Shown here one piece after another: positions 33,486 through 49,983 of a stretch of DNA of 53,380 nucleotides; position 1 is the stretch's first letter, and each line of letters starts with the position of its first letter. Source of the DNA: Lampropedia puyangensis (lineage in GTDB: Bacteria > Pseudomonadota > Gammaproteobacteria > Burkholderiales > Burkholderiaceae_C); NCBI RefSeq assembly GCF_004833285.1, contig NZ_STFG01000022.1:1-53380 (forward strand). The letters are read 5' to 3'. The position numbers and the translations under genes were made by a program. The notes beneath the pieces are model-generated. The model saw only the letters and a list, made by a program, of their open reading frames with translations. It was not told the origin of the DNA and did not search any database.

Positions 33486-34994
33486 ATGACGGATTTCGTA
33501 GCTTTGCTAGAGCAGCATGCGCGCTGCCAACCTGAGAAACTGGCACTGCGTACTGCGCAGCGTGACTGGAGTTACCACGCATTGGCCGATGGCGGCAGGC
33601 GTGCCGCTTCGGTGCTGCAAGCACACGGCATTGGTGCGGGCGATCGGGTGGCCTTGCTGTGCTTTAACACGGCAGGTTTCATGCTGGCACTATTGGGTGC
33701 GTGGCGATTGGGGGCCACCGTGGTGCCAATCAACCACAAGTTGCAAGGGCCAGAGGTACAGTACATTTTGGCGCATGCCCGCGTGAAACTGTGCGTGGTC
33801 GATGGAGCGCTGGCCTCTATTGCTGCGCACAACGCGCAGTCGTGTGGTTGGCTGAGTACCGACACGGCCATAGACGGCATGCCGGATTTCGATGCCGAAT
33901 GTGCCGCTGCCACAGCCATGCAAGGGGATGTGGTGCTGGATGGCCAATCTGTTGCGGAAATTCTCTATACCTCAGGCACTACAGGTAAACCCAAGGGGTG
34001 CCTACTCAGCCACAGTGCGGTGCTTCAGACCGCCATGAGTGCCGCGGCCAGCACTAGCTTGACGCGCACAGACCGTACGCTGATTGCTATGCCAATCTGG
34101 CATTCTTCACCTTTGAATAATTGGTCACTCGGCACGTTGCTCATGGGCGGCAGCTTGGTTTTCCTGCGCGAATACAGCCCACAGGCTTTTGTGCAGACCT
34201 TGTCTGACGAAAGAATCACGTTTACGTTTGGGGCTCCGATTGCTTATTTGGCGCCGTTGGCCGTAGTGGGGGATTTGAGTGTGTATGACTTCAGCGCCAT
34301 TCGGCTGTGGGCTTATGGCGGCGGGCCACTGGGGGCCGAGATGGTACGCAAATTGGCACAAAGTTACCGCAACGACCGATTCATCCAAGTCTATGGTATG
34401 ACTGAGACAGGGCCTTTGGGCTCAGTCTTGTACCCGGAAGAGGCCCAATCCAAAGCTGGTTCTATTGGGCGTATTGGCACGCCGGGCGTGGTGATTGAGG
34501 TACGCAACACCGAAGGCGCACGTTGCGCGGCAGGCGAGGTGGGGGAAATATACCTGCGCTCACCCGGCATCATGTTGGGGTATCTGGATGACCCACAGGC
34601 TACCGCCAAGGCCTTCGATGCGCAGGGGTGGTATGCCAGTGGTGATTTGGCACGCATTGATGAAGAGGGCTATTTGTTCATTGTCGATCGCTTGAAAGAC
34701 ATGATCGTCACTGGCGGTGAGAACGTCTATTCAAAGGAAGTGGAGGACGCCATTGCTGGCCACCCTGCCGTGCAGGATGTGGCAGTGGTCGGGCGCGCGC
34801 ATCCGGAATGGGGAGAGACTGTGGTGGCCATGTTGGTTCTCAAGCCGCAACAAAACCTCAGCGACGAAGAGCTCAAAGCGTATTTGTCGCCTAAGCTCGC
34901 ACGTTACAAAATTCCCCGTGTGTTTGAGTGGCGCGACCAACTGCCCCGTACAGTGACAGGCAAATTACTCAAGCACGTTCTGCGCGCTTCTTGA
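33486..34994 (+). CDS. AMP-forming acyl-CoA ligase (CaiC-like)
   Basis: 502 residues of the ANL superfamily. The AMP-binding P-loop LYTSGTTGKPKG is at 160-171, YGMTET near 310, SGDLARIDEEGY near 390 and VDRLKDMIVTGGENVYS just after it. Lys493 in the C-terminal PRTVTGK is the catalytic lysine. It would activate a carboxylic acid to its CoA thioester, providing substrate for the acyl-CoA dehydrogenase 115 bp upstream. It resembles CaiC and other medium-chain or aromatic ligases; specificity cannot be assigned. The strong AAAAGGAG site 6 nt before the ATG fixes the start. Confidence 0.92.
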   Translation: MTDFVALLEQHARCQPEKLALRTAQRDWSYHALADGGRRAASVLQAHGIGAGDRVALLCFNTAGFMLALLGAWRLGATVVPINHKLQGPEVQYILAHARVKLCVVDGALASIAAHNAQSCGWLSTDTAIDGMPDFDAECAAATAMQGDVVLDGQSVAEILYTSGTTGKPKGCLLSHSAVLQTAMSAAASTSLTRTDRTLIAMPIWHSSPLNNWSLGTLLMGGSLVFLREYSPQAFVQTLSDERITFTFGAPIAYLAPLAVVGDLSVYDFSAIRLWAYGGGPLGAEMVRKLAQSYRNDRFIQVYGMTETGPLGSVLYPEEAQSKAGSIGRIGTPGVVIEVRNTEGARCAAGEVGEIYLRSPGIMLGYLDDPQATAKAFDAQGWYASGDLARIDEEGYLFIVDRLKDMIVTGGENVYSKEVEDAIAGHPAVQDVAVVGRAHPEWGETVVAMLVLKPQQNLSDEELKAYLSPKLARYKIPRVFEWRDQLPRTVTGKLLKHVLRAS

Positions 34995-35130
34995 TGTGGC
35001 GATGGCTTGGGCTGTCTGGCTGGCCGCATGGAGGTGGGGTTTTCGCTGTGTAGCCCTGGCATGAGTGGCCATGAGGGGTTGAGGGCACGCAGCGCTGCGC
35101 AGGCCATGTGGTGCGGAGAAAGGGACAATC

Positions 35131-35159
35131 AATGATTTATTGGTTGCATAAAATATAAT
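35131..35159 (+). promoter_or_regulatory. Candidate promoter of the rplK operon
   Basis: A consensus -10 TATAAT lies at 35154-35159 in an AT-rich stretch 100 bp before rplK. The -35 region at 17-bp spacing is poor. This is the only consensus -10 seen in the gap between the ligase gene and rplK. Confidence 0.5.
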
Positions 35160-35179
35160 CAGCCAGTACAATCCGAGGT

Positions 35180-35196
35180 TCGCCCTTTTTTGGCGA
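35180..35196 (+). other. Short hairpin in the rplK leader
   Basis: TCGCC (35180-35184) and GGCGA (35192-35196) enclose a T-rich loop and are followed by TTTTC. It may be a weak attenuator or the end of an incoming transcript. Confidence 0.35.
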
Positions 35197-35207
35197 TTTT
35201 CATACAT

Positions 35208-35244
35208 CCGGGGAGCTGGTGCACATCACTGGCGTTAGAACCCG
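35208..35244 (+). promoter_or_regulatory. Candidate ribosomal protein L1 autoregulatory site
   Basis: Just upstream of rplK, CGGGGAGCTGGTG is followed by CACTGGCG and then CCCG, able to form an interrupted stem with internal loops like the L1-binding site in rplK leaders. L1 bound here would repress rplKA translation. The assignment rests on position and shape and was not tested. Confidence 0.45.
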
Positions 35245-35258
35245 AATTGGAGTTTTAC

Positions 35259-35690
35259 ATGGCAAAGAAAATTGTCGGCTTTATTAAGCTGCAAGTTCCA
35301 GCAGGCAAGGCTAATCCTTCGCCTCCAATCGGTCCAGCGCTGGGTCAGCGCGGTCTGAACATCATGGAGTTCACCAAGGCGTTTAACGCGCAGACACAAG
35401 GCATTGAGCCAGGTCTGCCGCTGCCAGTGGTGATTACAGCCTACGCCGATAAGAGCTTTACGTTCATTATCAAAACCCCGCCAGCAACAACATTGATCAA
35501 AAAAGCGATCAAGCTGGACAAAGGCTCCTCCAATCCAAACAAGCAAAAGGTCGGCAAGATTACTCGCGCTCAATTGGAAGAGATTGCCAAGACCAAAATG
35601 GAAGATCTCAACGCAGCCGATTTGGACGCTGCTGTTCGTATCATCGCGGGTTCGGCTCGTTCGATGGGCGTGACTGTGGAGGGCGTGTGA
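35259..35690 (+). CDS. rplK: 50S ribosomal protein L11
   Basis: 143 residues, the normal length. It starts [20 protein letters not shown] and carries the proline-rich [17 protein letters not shown]; the C-terminal RNA-binding domain ends with [16 protein letters not shown]11 binds the GTPase-associated centre of 23S rRNA and is needed for RelA activation. GGAG sits 7 nt before the ATG. The gene is first in the rplKAJL-rpoBC series, with rplA starting 1 bp after its stop. Confidence 0.98.
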   Translation: MAKKIVGFIKLQVPAGKANPSPPIGPALGQRGLNIMEFTKAFNAQTQGIEPGLPLPVVITAYADKSFTFIIKTPPATTLIKKAIKLDKGSSNPNKQKVGKITRAQLEEIAKTKMEDLNAADLDAAVRIIAGSARSMGVTVEGV

Positions 35691-35691
35691 G

Positions 35692-36390
35692 ATGGCAAAG
35701 TTGACTAAAAAACAAAAAGCCCTGCAAGGCAAAATTGATAGCAACAAGCTGTACGCTTGGGGCGATGCCATTGCATTGGTGAAAGACGCTGCAACAGCTA
35801 AATTCGATGAGTCTATCGACGTGGCTGTGCAATTGGGCGTTGACGCTAAGAAGTCTGACCAGGTTGTGCGTGGCGCAGTGGTGCTGCCTAACGGTACTGG
35901 TAAGACTGCTCGCGTGGCTGTGTTTGCCCAAGGCGCTAAGGCTGATGAAGCCAAAGCTGCTGGTGCAGATGTGGTTGGTATGGATGAATTGGCTGCTGAA
36001 TTCAAGACAGGCAATATTCCTTACGATGTGGTGATTGCTGCTCCTGATGCGATGCGTGTTGTGGGCGCTTTGGGTCAAATTTTGGGTCCACGTGGCCTGA
36101 TGCCTAACCCTAAAGTTGGTACCGTGACTCCTGATGTGGCTACTGCGGTGAAAAACGCCAAGGCTGGTCAGGTGCAGTTCCGTGTGGACAAAGCCGGTAT
36201 CATCCACGGCACAATCGGCCGCCGTTCTTTTGATAACGCCAAGCTGCAAGAAAACTTGCAAGCTTTGCTGGATGCTTTGAATAAAGCCAAACCGGCAGGC
36301 GCTAAAGGTGTTTACCTGCGTAAAGTGGCAGTGTCTTCTACGATGGGCGTTGGTGTCCGCGTTGAAGCGCAAAGCATTACTGCTGCTTAA
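35692..36390 (+). CDS. rplA: 50S ribosomal protein L1
   Basis: 232 residues. The signature region [19 protein letters not shown] is near 60-78, and [16 protein letters not shown] near 130-145 is the L1 RNA-binding hallmark. L1 forms the stalk at the ribosomal E site and represses its own operon. Start is immediately after rplK, so translation is probably coupled. Confidence 0.98.
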   Translation: MAKLTKKQKALQGKIDSNKLYAWGDAIALVKDAATAKFDESIDVAVQLGVDAKKSDQVVRGAVVLPNGTGKTARVAVFAQGAKADEAKAAGADVVGMDELAAEFKTGNIPYDVVIAAPDAMRVVGALGQILGPRGLMPNPKVGTVTPDVATAVKNAKAGQVQFRVDKAGIIHGTIGRRSFDNAKLQENLQALLDALNKAKPAGAKGVYLRKVAVSSTMGVGVRVEAQSITAA

Positions 36391-36473
36391 TGCGTTAAAA
36401 AATTCCAAGCGGTGGCCCTGCCATTGCTTGGTTCAGGTGGGCTGTTTGCAAGGTGTAGCTTTGTGGACAGGTC

Positions 36474-36540
36474 ATCCGAGACCGCTGGTGCAGGCTTGCC
36501 TGCTTAAGCTAGTTGATGGGCCAGCGTAGATGGTGCCCAC
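36474..36540 (+). ncRNA. L10 leader (autoregulatory element before rplJ)
   Basis: The segment CCGAGACCGCTGG is followed by a perfect hairpin, GCAGGC-TT-GCCTGC (36490-36503), and then CCAGCGTAGATGGTGCC. CGCTGG (36483-36488) pairs with CCAGCG (36521-36526). Sequence and layout match the L10 leader, where the L10-L12 complex binds and represses rplJL. The rest of the 253-bp rplA-rplJ gap holds no gene. Confidence 0.75.
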
Positions 36541-36643
36541 TGATTGGAAAATATTGATTCGATATTCTCTGGCAGTTGGTCGCTTAACTGGGCGCAACGA
36601 AGAAAGCGAAAGCTCAATTCTGTTGCATTGAAAGGAGAGGACC

Positions 36644-37144
36644 TTGAGTCTGAATCGCAGTGAAAAAGAGGCGGTCGTTGCAGAAGTGACTGACCTCGTC
36701 GCCAAATCCCAGACACTGGTGGTGGCGGAATACCGTGGTATCACGGTCGCTGACTTGACACGACTGCGCGTCAAGGCTCGCGAGCAAAACGTGACATTGA
36801 GCGTTCTGAAGAACACTCTGGCGCGTCGTGCCGTGGCTGGAAGCGCATTTGAAGTGGTGTCTGACCAGCTGACTGGTCCACTGATCTATAGCTTCTCGGA
36901 AGATGCAATTGCTGCTGCCAAAGTGGTGGCTGAATTTGCAAAAACCAACGACAAGCTGGTGATCCGTGGTGGCGCATACGAAGGCAAGGCCTTGGATGCT
37001 GATGCGGTCAAGCAATTGGCAAGCATCCCATCGAAGGAAGTGCTGTTGGCTCAATTGTTGGGTCTGATGCAATCGCCTATTTCGCGTACTGCACGCGTGC
37101 TGGCTGCATTGGCAGAACAAAAAGGCGAAGCGCAAGCTGCTTAA
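36644..37144 (+). CDS. rplJ: 50S ribosomal protein L10
   Basis: 166 residues. It starts [14 protein letters not shown] and contains [17 protein letters not shown] and [11 protein letters not shown], typical of L10, the base of the L7/L12 stalk. The start is a TTG at 36644 preceded by AAAGGAGAGG; there is no ATG or GTG that would give a family-typical N-terminus. A rare start codon may add to translational control downstream of the L10 leader. Confidence 0.96.
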   Translation: MSLNRSEKEAVVAEVTDLVAKSQTLVVAEYRGITVADLTRLRVKAREQNVTLSVLKNTLARRAVAGSAFEVVSDQLTGPLIYSFSEDAIAAAKVVAEFAKTNDKLVIRGGAYEGKALDADAVKQLASIPSKEVLLAQLLGLMQSPISRTARVLAALAEQKGEAQAA

Positions 37145-37225
37145 TTCGTCGCTCCTGTGGCACAGGGTTGCCGCGCGCAGAGTGACAAACGATAAAACTG
37201 AAATTTTTGCTAGAGGATATTCAAA

Positions 37226-37597
37226 ATGGCATTCGATAAAGACGCATTCCTGACAGCTCTGGATAGCATGACTGTTCTGGAACTGAACGACTTGGTTAAA
37301 GCAATCGAAGAAAAATTTGGCGTGAGCGCTGCTGCTATGGCCGCTCCTGCTGCTGGTGGCGCTGCTGCCGCTGCAGTGGAAGAGAAAACAGATTTTGACG
37401 TGGTCCTGAAAGACGCTGGCGCTAACAAAGTGTCCGTGATTAAGGCTGTTCGCGAAATCACAGGTTTGGGCTTGAAAGAAGCCAAAGAACTGGTTGACGG
37501 CGCTCCAAAAACAGTGAAAGAAGCTCTGCCTAAGGCTGACGCTGAAGCTGCTTTGAAGAAGCTGGAAGAAGCTGGTGCCAAGGCTGAATTGAAGTAA
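37226..37597 (+). CDS. rplL: 50S ribosomal protein L7/L12
   Basis: 123 residues: N-terminal dimerisation domain ([20 protein letters not shown]), an Ala-rich hinge ([15 protein letters not shown]) and the C-terminal factor-binding domain ([40 protein letters not shown]). It forms the multi-copy stalk that recruits elongation factors. GAGGAT lies before the ATG. Confidence 0.98.
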   Translation: MAFDKDAFLTALDSMTVLELNDLVKAIEEKFGVSAAAMAAPAAGGAAAAAVEEKTDFDVVLKDAGANKVSVIKAVREITGLGLKEAKELVDGAPKTVKEALPKADAEAALKKLEEAGAKAELK

Positions 37598-37617
37598 ACA
37601 CTTCTTTTTAAGCTGGT

Positions 37618-37649
37618 AAGCCAGGTGCTTGAAAAAGCGCCTGGCTTTT
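37618..37649 (+). terminator. Attenuator hairpin between rplL and rpoB
   Basis: AAGCCAGG (37618-37625) pairs with CCTGGCTT (37640-37647), extended by TGCTT/AAGCG with one T-G pair, and is followed by TT. The position corresponds to the known partial terminator that reduces rpoBC expression relative to the ribosomal genes. Confidence 0.7.
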
Positions 37650-37682
37650 GTGGTTTAGTGGTTTTTATGTTTTAGAGTGCAG

Positions 37683-37723
37683 ACAAAAACAAAATCGCGA
37701 GAGATGTTTTTGTGTGCTTTCTG
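37683..37723 (+). other. Long-loop hairpin in the rplL-rpoB spacer
   Basis: ACAAAAACA (37683-37691) and TGTTTTTGT (37715-37723) form a 9-bp perfect stem with a 23-nt loop in the 313-bp spacer. It could be an RNA processing stem, as RNase III cuts in this interval in E. coli; function here is inferred. Confidence 0.4.
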
Positions 37724-37910
37724 AATTCACGACACGGCAAAGCACCTTGGTCGGGCGGTGTGCAATGCACCGCCGTCAGCCATGGTTGGTAGTGGCCAAC
37801 CGCCAAGACTTGAGACGCCACGTTTTTACACATTGACTGGACATGTTGTAGAACTGCGTCTGTAAGTGAACCGTCGAAGAATCCCCTGAAACCTTCAGAC
37901 CGGAGATCTC

Positions 37911-42029
<4,119 letters not shown>

Positions 42030-42050
42030 TAGGGAAAAGGAGTTAACGCA

Positions 42051-46265
<4,215 letters not shown>

Positions 46266-46286
46266 ATAGGTTTGGGTTTGCACAGG

Positions 46287-46319
46287 CAGCGCGACAAGAA
46301 ATGGTCGCGCTGTCATTTT
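46287..46319 (+). terminator. First terminator after rpoC
   Basis: CAGCGCGAC (46287-46295) and GTCGCGCTG (46304-46312) form a 9-bp stem with an 8-nt loop followed by TCATTTTT. Confidence 0.75.
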
Positions 46320-46326
46320 TCACATG

Positions 46327-46358
46327 AAGCGCTCACCGATGGTGAGCGCTTTTTTTTG
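46327..46358 (+). terminator. Second, strong terminator after rpoC
   Basis: AGCGCTCACC (46328-46337) and GGTGAGCGCT (46341-46350), 10 bp plus an A-T pair, have a GAT loop and are followed by eight T. Two terminators in tandem insulate the rpoBC operon from the convergent cupin gene. Confidence 0.9.
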
Positions 46359-46403
46359 CCCGTGGCTGTCTTGCCCAACAGCATGGCTGAGGTCAGTGCA
46401 CCA

Positions 46404-46790
46404 TCAAATCCACTGGTCGTTTTGCGCTGTACGGGCACCTGTGGTGTCGCCTGTATTGAGTACACCACGTGGCTCAATCAGCATGAGTTTGACTTCTTGC
46501 GCGGCAAATGGCTTGTGCTCGATCCCTTTGGAGACGATGTATAGCTCACCTTCACGCAGCAAAACCTGACCATCGCGAAAGTCAATGCGAAGCTCACCCT
46601 CTAGTACGAGGAAAGCTTCGTCAGTATCGGTATGCGTGTGCCAGATAAAGTCGCCTTGGAGTCGAACGATTTTGAATTGGTACTCGTTCATCTCGGCTAC
46701 AACCTTGGGGCTCCACTGCTCATGAAACAAAGCAAATTTTTGCGTAAGGTTGATGGCGTGGCCGTGCTTAGACTGGGGTGTTTGCGTCAT
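46404..46790 (-). CDS. Small cupin-domain protein
   Basis: 128 residues with one cupin barrel. The metal-binding text is GDFIWHTHTDTDEAFLVLEGE near 46-66 (His51, His53, Glu59), followed by the second motif near residue 90 (KGIEHKPFA) with its His. Possible roles include binding or isomerising a small metabolite, or mannose-6-phosphate isomerase-like activity; none can be chosen. AGGA lies 7 nt before the ATG. It is 90 bp downstream of the AraC gene on the same strand and may be co-transcribed with it. Confidence 0.82.
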   Translation of the reverse strand: MTQTPQSKHGHAINLTQKFALFHEQWSPKVVAEMNEYQFKIVRLQGDFIWHTHTDTDEAFLVLEGELRIDFRDGQVLLREGELYIVSKGIEHKPFAAQEVKLMLIEPRGVLNTGDTTGARTAQNDQWI

Positions 46791-46880
46791 GCTGCAATCC
46801 TGAAGTGGTTGAGATGGCGCATGCTAGAGATTGGCTGCTTTTTCGTCTTGTACGATCGTGCAGTATCTTGGATTTTGTGA

Positions 46881-47693
46881 TCAGGACGCCTGGAGCCGCT
46901 TGAGCCATCGCGCTGGTGTTACGCCATAAGTCGCATTGAAGTGGCGTGCCATATGGCTTTGATCGAAGAAACCTGCCGCCAAGGCTGCTTCAGAAATAGC
47001 CTGGCCTGACTGCAACAGCTGTCTGACGAGATCAAGGCGGCGCATGGTCAAGTAGCGATAGGGGCTGGTTCCGTAGAGACTTCGAAAATCACGGCACAGT
47101 TGCCAGCGGTCAATTGCACAAGCCGCAGATAACGTGTCGAGGGTTATGGTTTGCTGTAGCGCATCATGGATGAAGTCGCGGGCGCGCTCTACTGCAACGA
47201 AGTCTGGTTGCCGTTTGATGTGACGATGCCCTGCTATACCAACCAATGCACATGCCAGTGCGTGCAGTGCATCATCCTCTTGCATGGGATCGATAGGCGC
47301 GTGCATGTCTTGCAGCAATGGTATTAATGCATTCAGAAGCCGAATGTCGCGGGAAAGCCCCCCTTCAATGAATGGAAGGGGCTGACCGCCCAGTATTTGT
47401 TGAATCAGTGAGGGAGAGATGTACGTCATTCGGTAGTGGAACCCCGCATCGGTGCCGGCCTTGCCGTCATGCAGTTCATCGGGGTGCAGCACCATGACGG
47501 TTCCCGGCAGGCTATGGCGTTGGGTTCGACGGTACTGAAAGCTCTGAACCCCAGCAAGAGTGAGTCCTATTGCGTAGGTGTCGTGCCGGTGTGGCGTGTA
47601 GCCGTGCCCGCTGAAGTAAGCTTCGATACGTTCGATTTTTCCTTGCTGGGATCCGTGTTGAACCCAGTCACCGGATGTTGTTGGTTTGGTCAT
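46881..47693 (-). CDS. AraC-family transcriptional regulator
   Basis: 270 residues. The N-terminal cupin-type sensor domain includes GHGYTPHRHDTYAIGLTLAG near 30-49 and PDELHDGKAGTDAGFHYRM. The C-terminal AraC domain from about residue 165 has two helix-turn-helix units, the second being ISEAALAAGFFDQSHMARHF. The start is taken as the ATG at 47693; a GTG seven codons upstream is possible. It is divergent from rsmB with a 257-bp gap that holds no visible gene. Its target may be the cupin gene downstream. Confidence 0.88.
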   Translation of the reverse strand: MTKPTTSGDWVQHGSQQGKIERIEAYFSGHGYTPHRHDTYAIGLTLAGVQSFQYRRTQRHSLPGTVMVLHPDELHDGKAGTDAGFHYRMTYISPSLIQQILGGQPLPFIEGGLSRDIRLLNALIPLLQDMHAPIDPMQEDDALHALACALVGIAGHRHIKRQPDFVAVERARDFIHDALQQTITLDTLSAACAIDRWQLCRDFRSLYGTSPYRYLTMRRLDLVRQLLQSGQAISEAALAAGFFDQSHMARHFNATYGVTPARWLKRLQAS

Positions 47694-47950
47694 AGGACTG
47701 GTAAAGGGAGGCACGATTCGACACGGATGAATACACCAAGTTTAGTTGCTCATGCGCATGGCGCGTCTTCTTATGGCTTTGTGTCAAAGTCAGTTTGCGC
47801 TGCATTTTTTTGGAGACTTGTGTGACGCTTAGATGCGTTTGGGAAGATGGAAGAATGCCCTAGATTGGTATTTTGTGCGTGGCCGTAGTGTTTTCGCTGG
47901 ACAATGGCAGTGCTGTGCCTTCACAGCACGCAGCCTTGCCCTAACTGTTC

Positions 47951-49330
47951 ATGCCGATGACCGCTCAACCTTCTTCTTCGCACACCAAAGCCCCTTCGTT
48001 GAAAGAGCAGATTGAATGGGCCGCATTGGGCCTGCAGCGGGTTGCTCAAGGGCAGTCTGCTCGCGATGTAGTGACCACTTGGCCCACAGCGTCGCCTGTG
48101 CGCCCTGGCGCGCAAGCGTTGCTCTATACCGCTTTGCGCCATTGGGGGCAAACGCGTGCAGTGATTGCACTGCTGGCGAAGAAGAAGCCTCAGCCACCGA
48201 TAGACATGTTTTTGGCGGTTGCACTGACCTTGCTGCTGGAGCCGCAAGGCGTGTCTTACGCTCCTTTCACTGTGGTCAATCAAACGGTGGAAGCGTTGCG
48301 GCGTAGCAAAAAATGGCAAGCCCAAGCAGGATTTGTGAATGCGTGTTTGCGGCGGTTTTTGCGCGAGCGTGACACGCTGCTTTCTGCCATAGATGGTGAT
48401 GTTGCGGCGCGAACGAACCATCCGGCGTGGTGGGTTGAGTGTGTGCGTCAGGACCATCCGCACGACTGGGAGCGCATTCTGGAGGCAAGCAATGCGCGTG
48501 CACCACTGACCTTGAGAGTTAATGTTGCACGCATCGATCGCGATGCCTATTTAGCGTTGCTGACTGGTGCTGGAGTAGAGGCCATTCCCGTGCTTGAGGC
48601 GGGAGTGATGTTGCGCAAGGCTGTGGACGTTAGAGATTTGCCTGGTTATGCGCAAGGTTGGTTTTCTGTGCAGGACGCTGCGGCGCAAAGAGCAGCAGCG
48701 TTGTTGCTCGGTGGGTGCGGGCGTTCGCAGCAAGAAAGTCAACCTTTATTGATATTGGATGCGTGCGCCGCGCCTGGTGGAAAAACAGCACATCTGTTGG
48801 AATGGGCTGCTGCGCACCAGTTGCATATTGAGCTGATTGCGATGGAAGTGGATGCGCAGCGTGCAAGCCGCATTGCCGATAACATGCAGCGTTTGGGTTT
48901 TGATGGTCAATTACAAGTTGAAGTGGCAGATGCGGCAAACACTGGCTCTTGGCAGCAGCCGGTCTTGAAGGGCCGGCTGCTTGATGCGGTGCTGCTGGAT
49001 GCACCATGCTCGGCCTCAGGCATCGTGCGCAGACATCCAGATATCCGTTGGCTGCGCAGGCCCCAGGATCTTGATGCATTGGTCAGTATTCAAGCACTTA
49101 TTCTCAAGAATTTGTGGGCTTTACTGAAGCCAGGAGGTCGTCTTTTATACTGCACCTGCTCGATTTTTCATCGTGAAGGCCAAGACCAGATTCGGCAATT
49201 TCTCGCGCAGCATGCTGATGCGACGCAGGTTGGAGAGCTACTGCAGCTGTTGCCTGGTGGGCTTGAGGCAATGCCCTTGGTGGAAGATCACGATGGTTTC
49301 TTTTATGGCTTGTTGCAGAAAGCCTCTTGA
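47951..49330 (+). CDS. rsmB: 16S rRNA m5C967 methyltransferase RsmB
   Basis: 459 residues. The N-terminal NusB-like domain covers ~15-150 (VNQTVEALRRSKKWQAQAGF). The methyltransferase core has the SAM-binding DACAAPGGKTAHLLEW near 274-289, the DAPCSASGIVRRHPDI motif with Cys353 near 350-365, and LLYCTCSIF with Cys403 near 398-406, the two cysteines of m5C enzymes. It methylates C967 of 16S rRNA. The order rsmB-DUF4390-kinase-regulator is a familiar block in Burkholderiales. ATG at 47951 or 47957 is possible; there is no clear ribosome site. Confidence 0.95.
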   Translation: MPMTAQPSSSHTKAPSLKEQIEWAALGLQRVAQGQSARDVVTTWPTASPVRPGAQALLYTALRHWGQTRAVIALLAKKKPQPPIDMFLAVALTLLLEPQGVSYAPFTVVNQTVEALRRSKKWQAQAGFVNACLRRFLRERDTLLSAIDGDVAARTNHPAWWVECVRQDHPHDWERILEASNARAPLTLRVNVARIDRDAYLALLTGAGVEAIPVLEAGVMLRKAVDVRDLPGYAQGWFSVQDAAAQRAAALLLGGCGRSQQESQPLLILDACAAPGGKTAHLLEWAAAHQLHIELIAMEVDAQRASRIADNMQRLGFDGQLQVEVADAANTGSWQQPVLKGRLLDAVLLDAPCSASGIVRRHPDIRWLRRPQDLDALVSIQALILKNLWALLKPGGRLLYCTCSIFHREGQDQIRQFLAQHADATQVGELLQLLPGGLEAMPLVEDHDGFFYGLLQKAS

Positions 49331-49335
49331 GTTGT

Positions 49336-49971
49336 ATGTTCGGCTTTTCCTTCAAACGCGTTTTGCTCGTACAGCTGTCTCTATGGTTGATGGCTTGGGC
49401 GTTTGCGACCCAGGCGGTTGCGCAGACAAACTTAGATGTCAGCGGTGATTCTGTTTTGCAAGAGGTGCATTGGAGTGTGGAGCCCGACGGGCAGGTTTTG
49501 GTCAGTGCGCAAATGGTGTTGCTGTTGCCCCAGGCTATGGTGGATGCTTTGAAGCAAGGCATTCCTGTGTATTTTGTTGCACATGCGTGGCTTACCCGCC
49601 CGAAGTGGTGGTTATGGGAAACAACAGAAGTCGAGGCGCATCGATTCTGGCGCTTGAGTTACCAGCCTTTAACCCGTGTGTGGCGATTACAGTTTTCGCA
49701 AGAATCTTCCAAACATACCGACTCATCCCAAGGGTTGGCGCAGTATTTCGATAGTCTGGAGCAAGCGCTGGCGGTGATGCAGCGGATATCCAACTGGCCA
49801 GTTGGAGACAGTGCCAAGTTGCAAAAAAATACCGAGTATGAAGCGGAGTTTTCGCTCGGAATCGACAAAGTGCGTTTGCCAAGACCATTGCAGTTTGATG
49901 TGCAAGGGCGCAATGACTGGGATTTGCAGTTGAGATCAGGTTCTTTCCGCCTCTCTGTGGGTGCACACTGA
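49336..49971 (+). CDS. DUF4390 protein, exported
   Basis: 211 residues. A hydrophobic signal (VLLVQLSLWLMAWAFATQAVAQ) ends near residue 30. The remainder matches DUF4390, with GIPVYFVAHAWLTRPKWWLW near 74-93, YQPLTRVWRLQF near 107-118 and a conserved C-terminal WDLQLRSGSFRLSV. Function is unknown; it always sits between rsmB and the NtrY-like kinase in this block. It is probably periplasmic and could act as an accessory to the kinase. A TTG at 49327 overlaps the rsmB stop; I use the ATG at 49336. Confidence 0.85.
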   Translation: MFGFSFKRVLLVQLSLWLMAWAFATQAVAQTNLDVSGDSVLQEVHWSVEPDGQVLVSAQMVLLLPQAMVDALKQGIPVYFVAHAWLTRPKWWLWETTEVEAHRFWRLSYQPLTRVWRLQFSQESSKHTDSSQGLAQYFDSLEQALAVMQRISNWPVGDSAKLQKNTEYEAEFSLGIDKVRLPRPLQFDVQGRNDWDLQLRSGSFRLSVGAH

Positions 49972-49983
49972 CGCAGGCATTCG

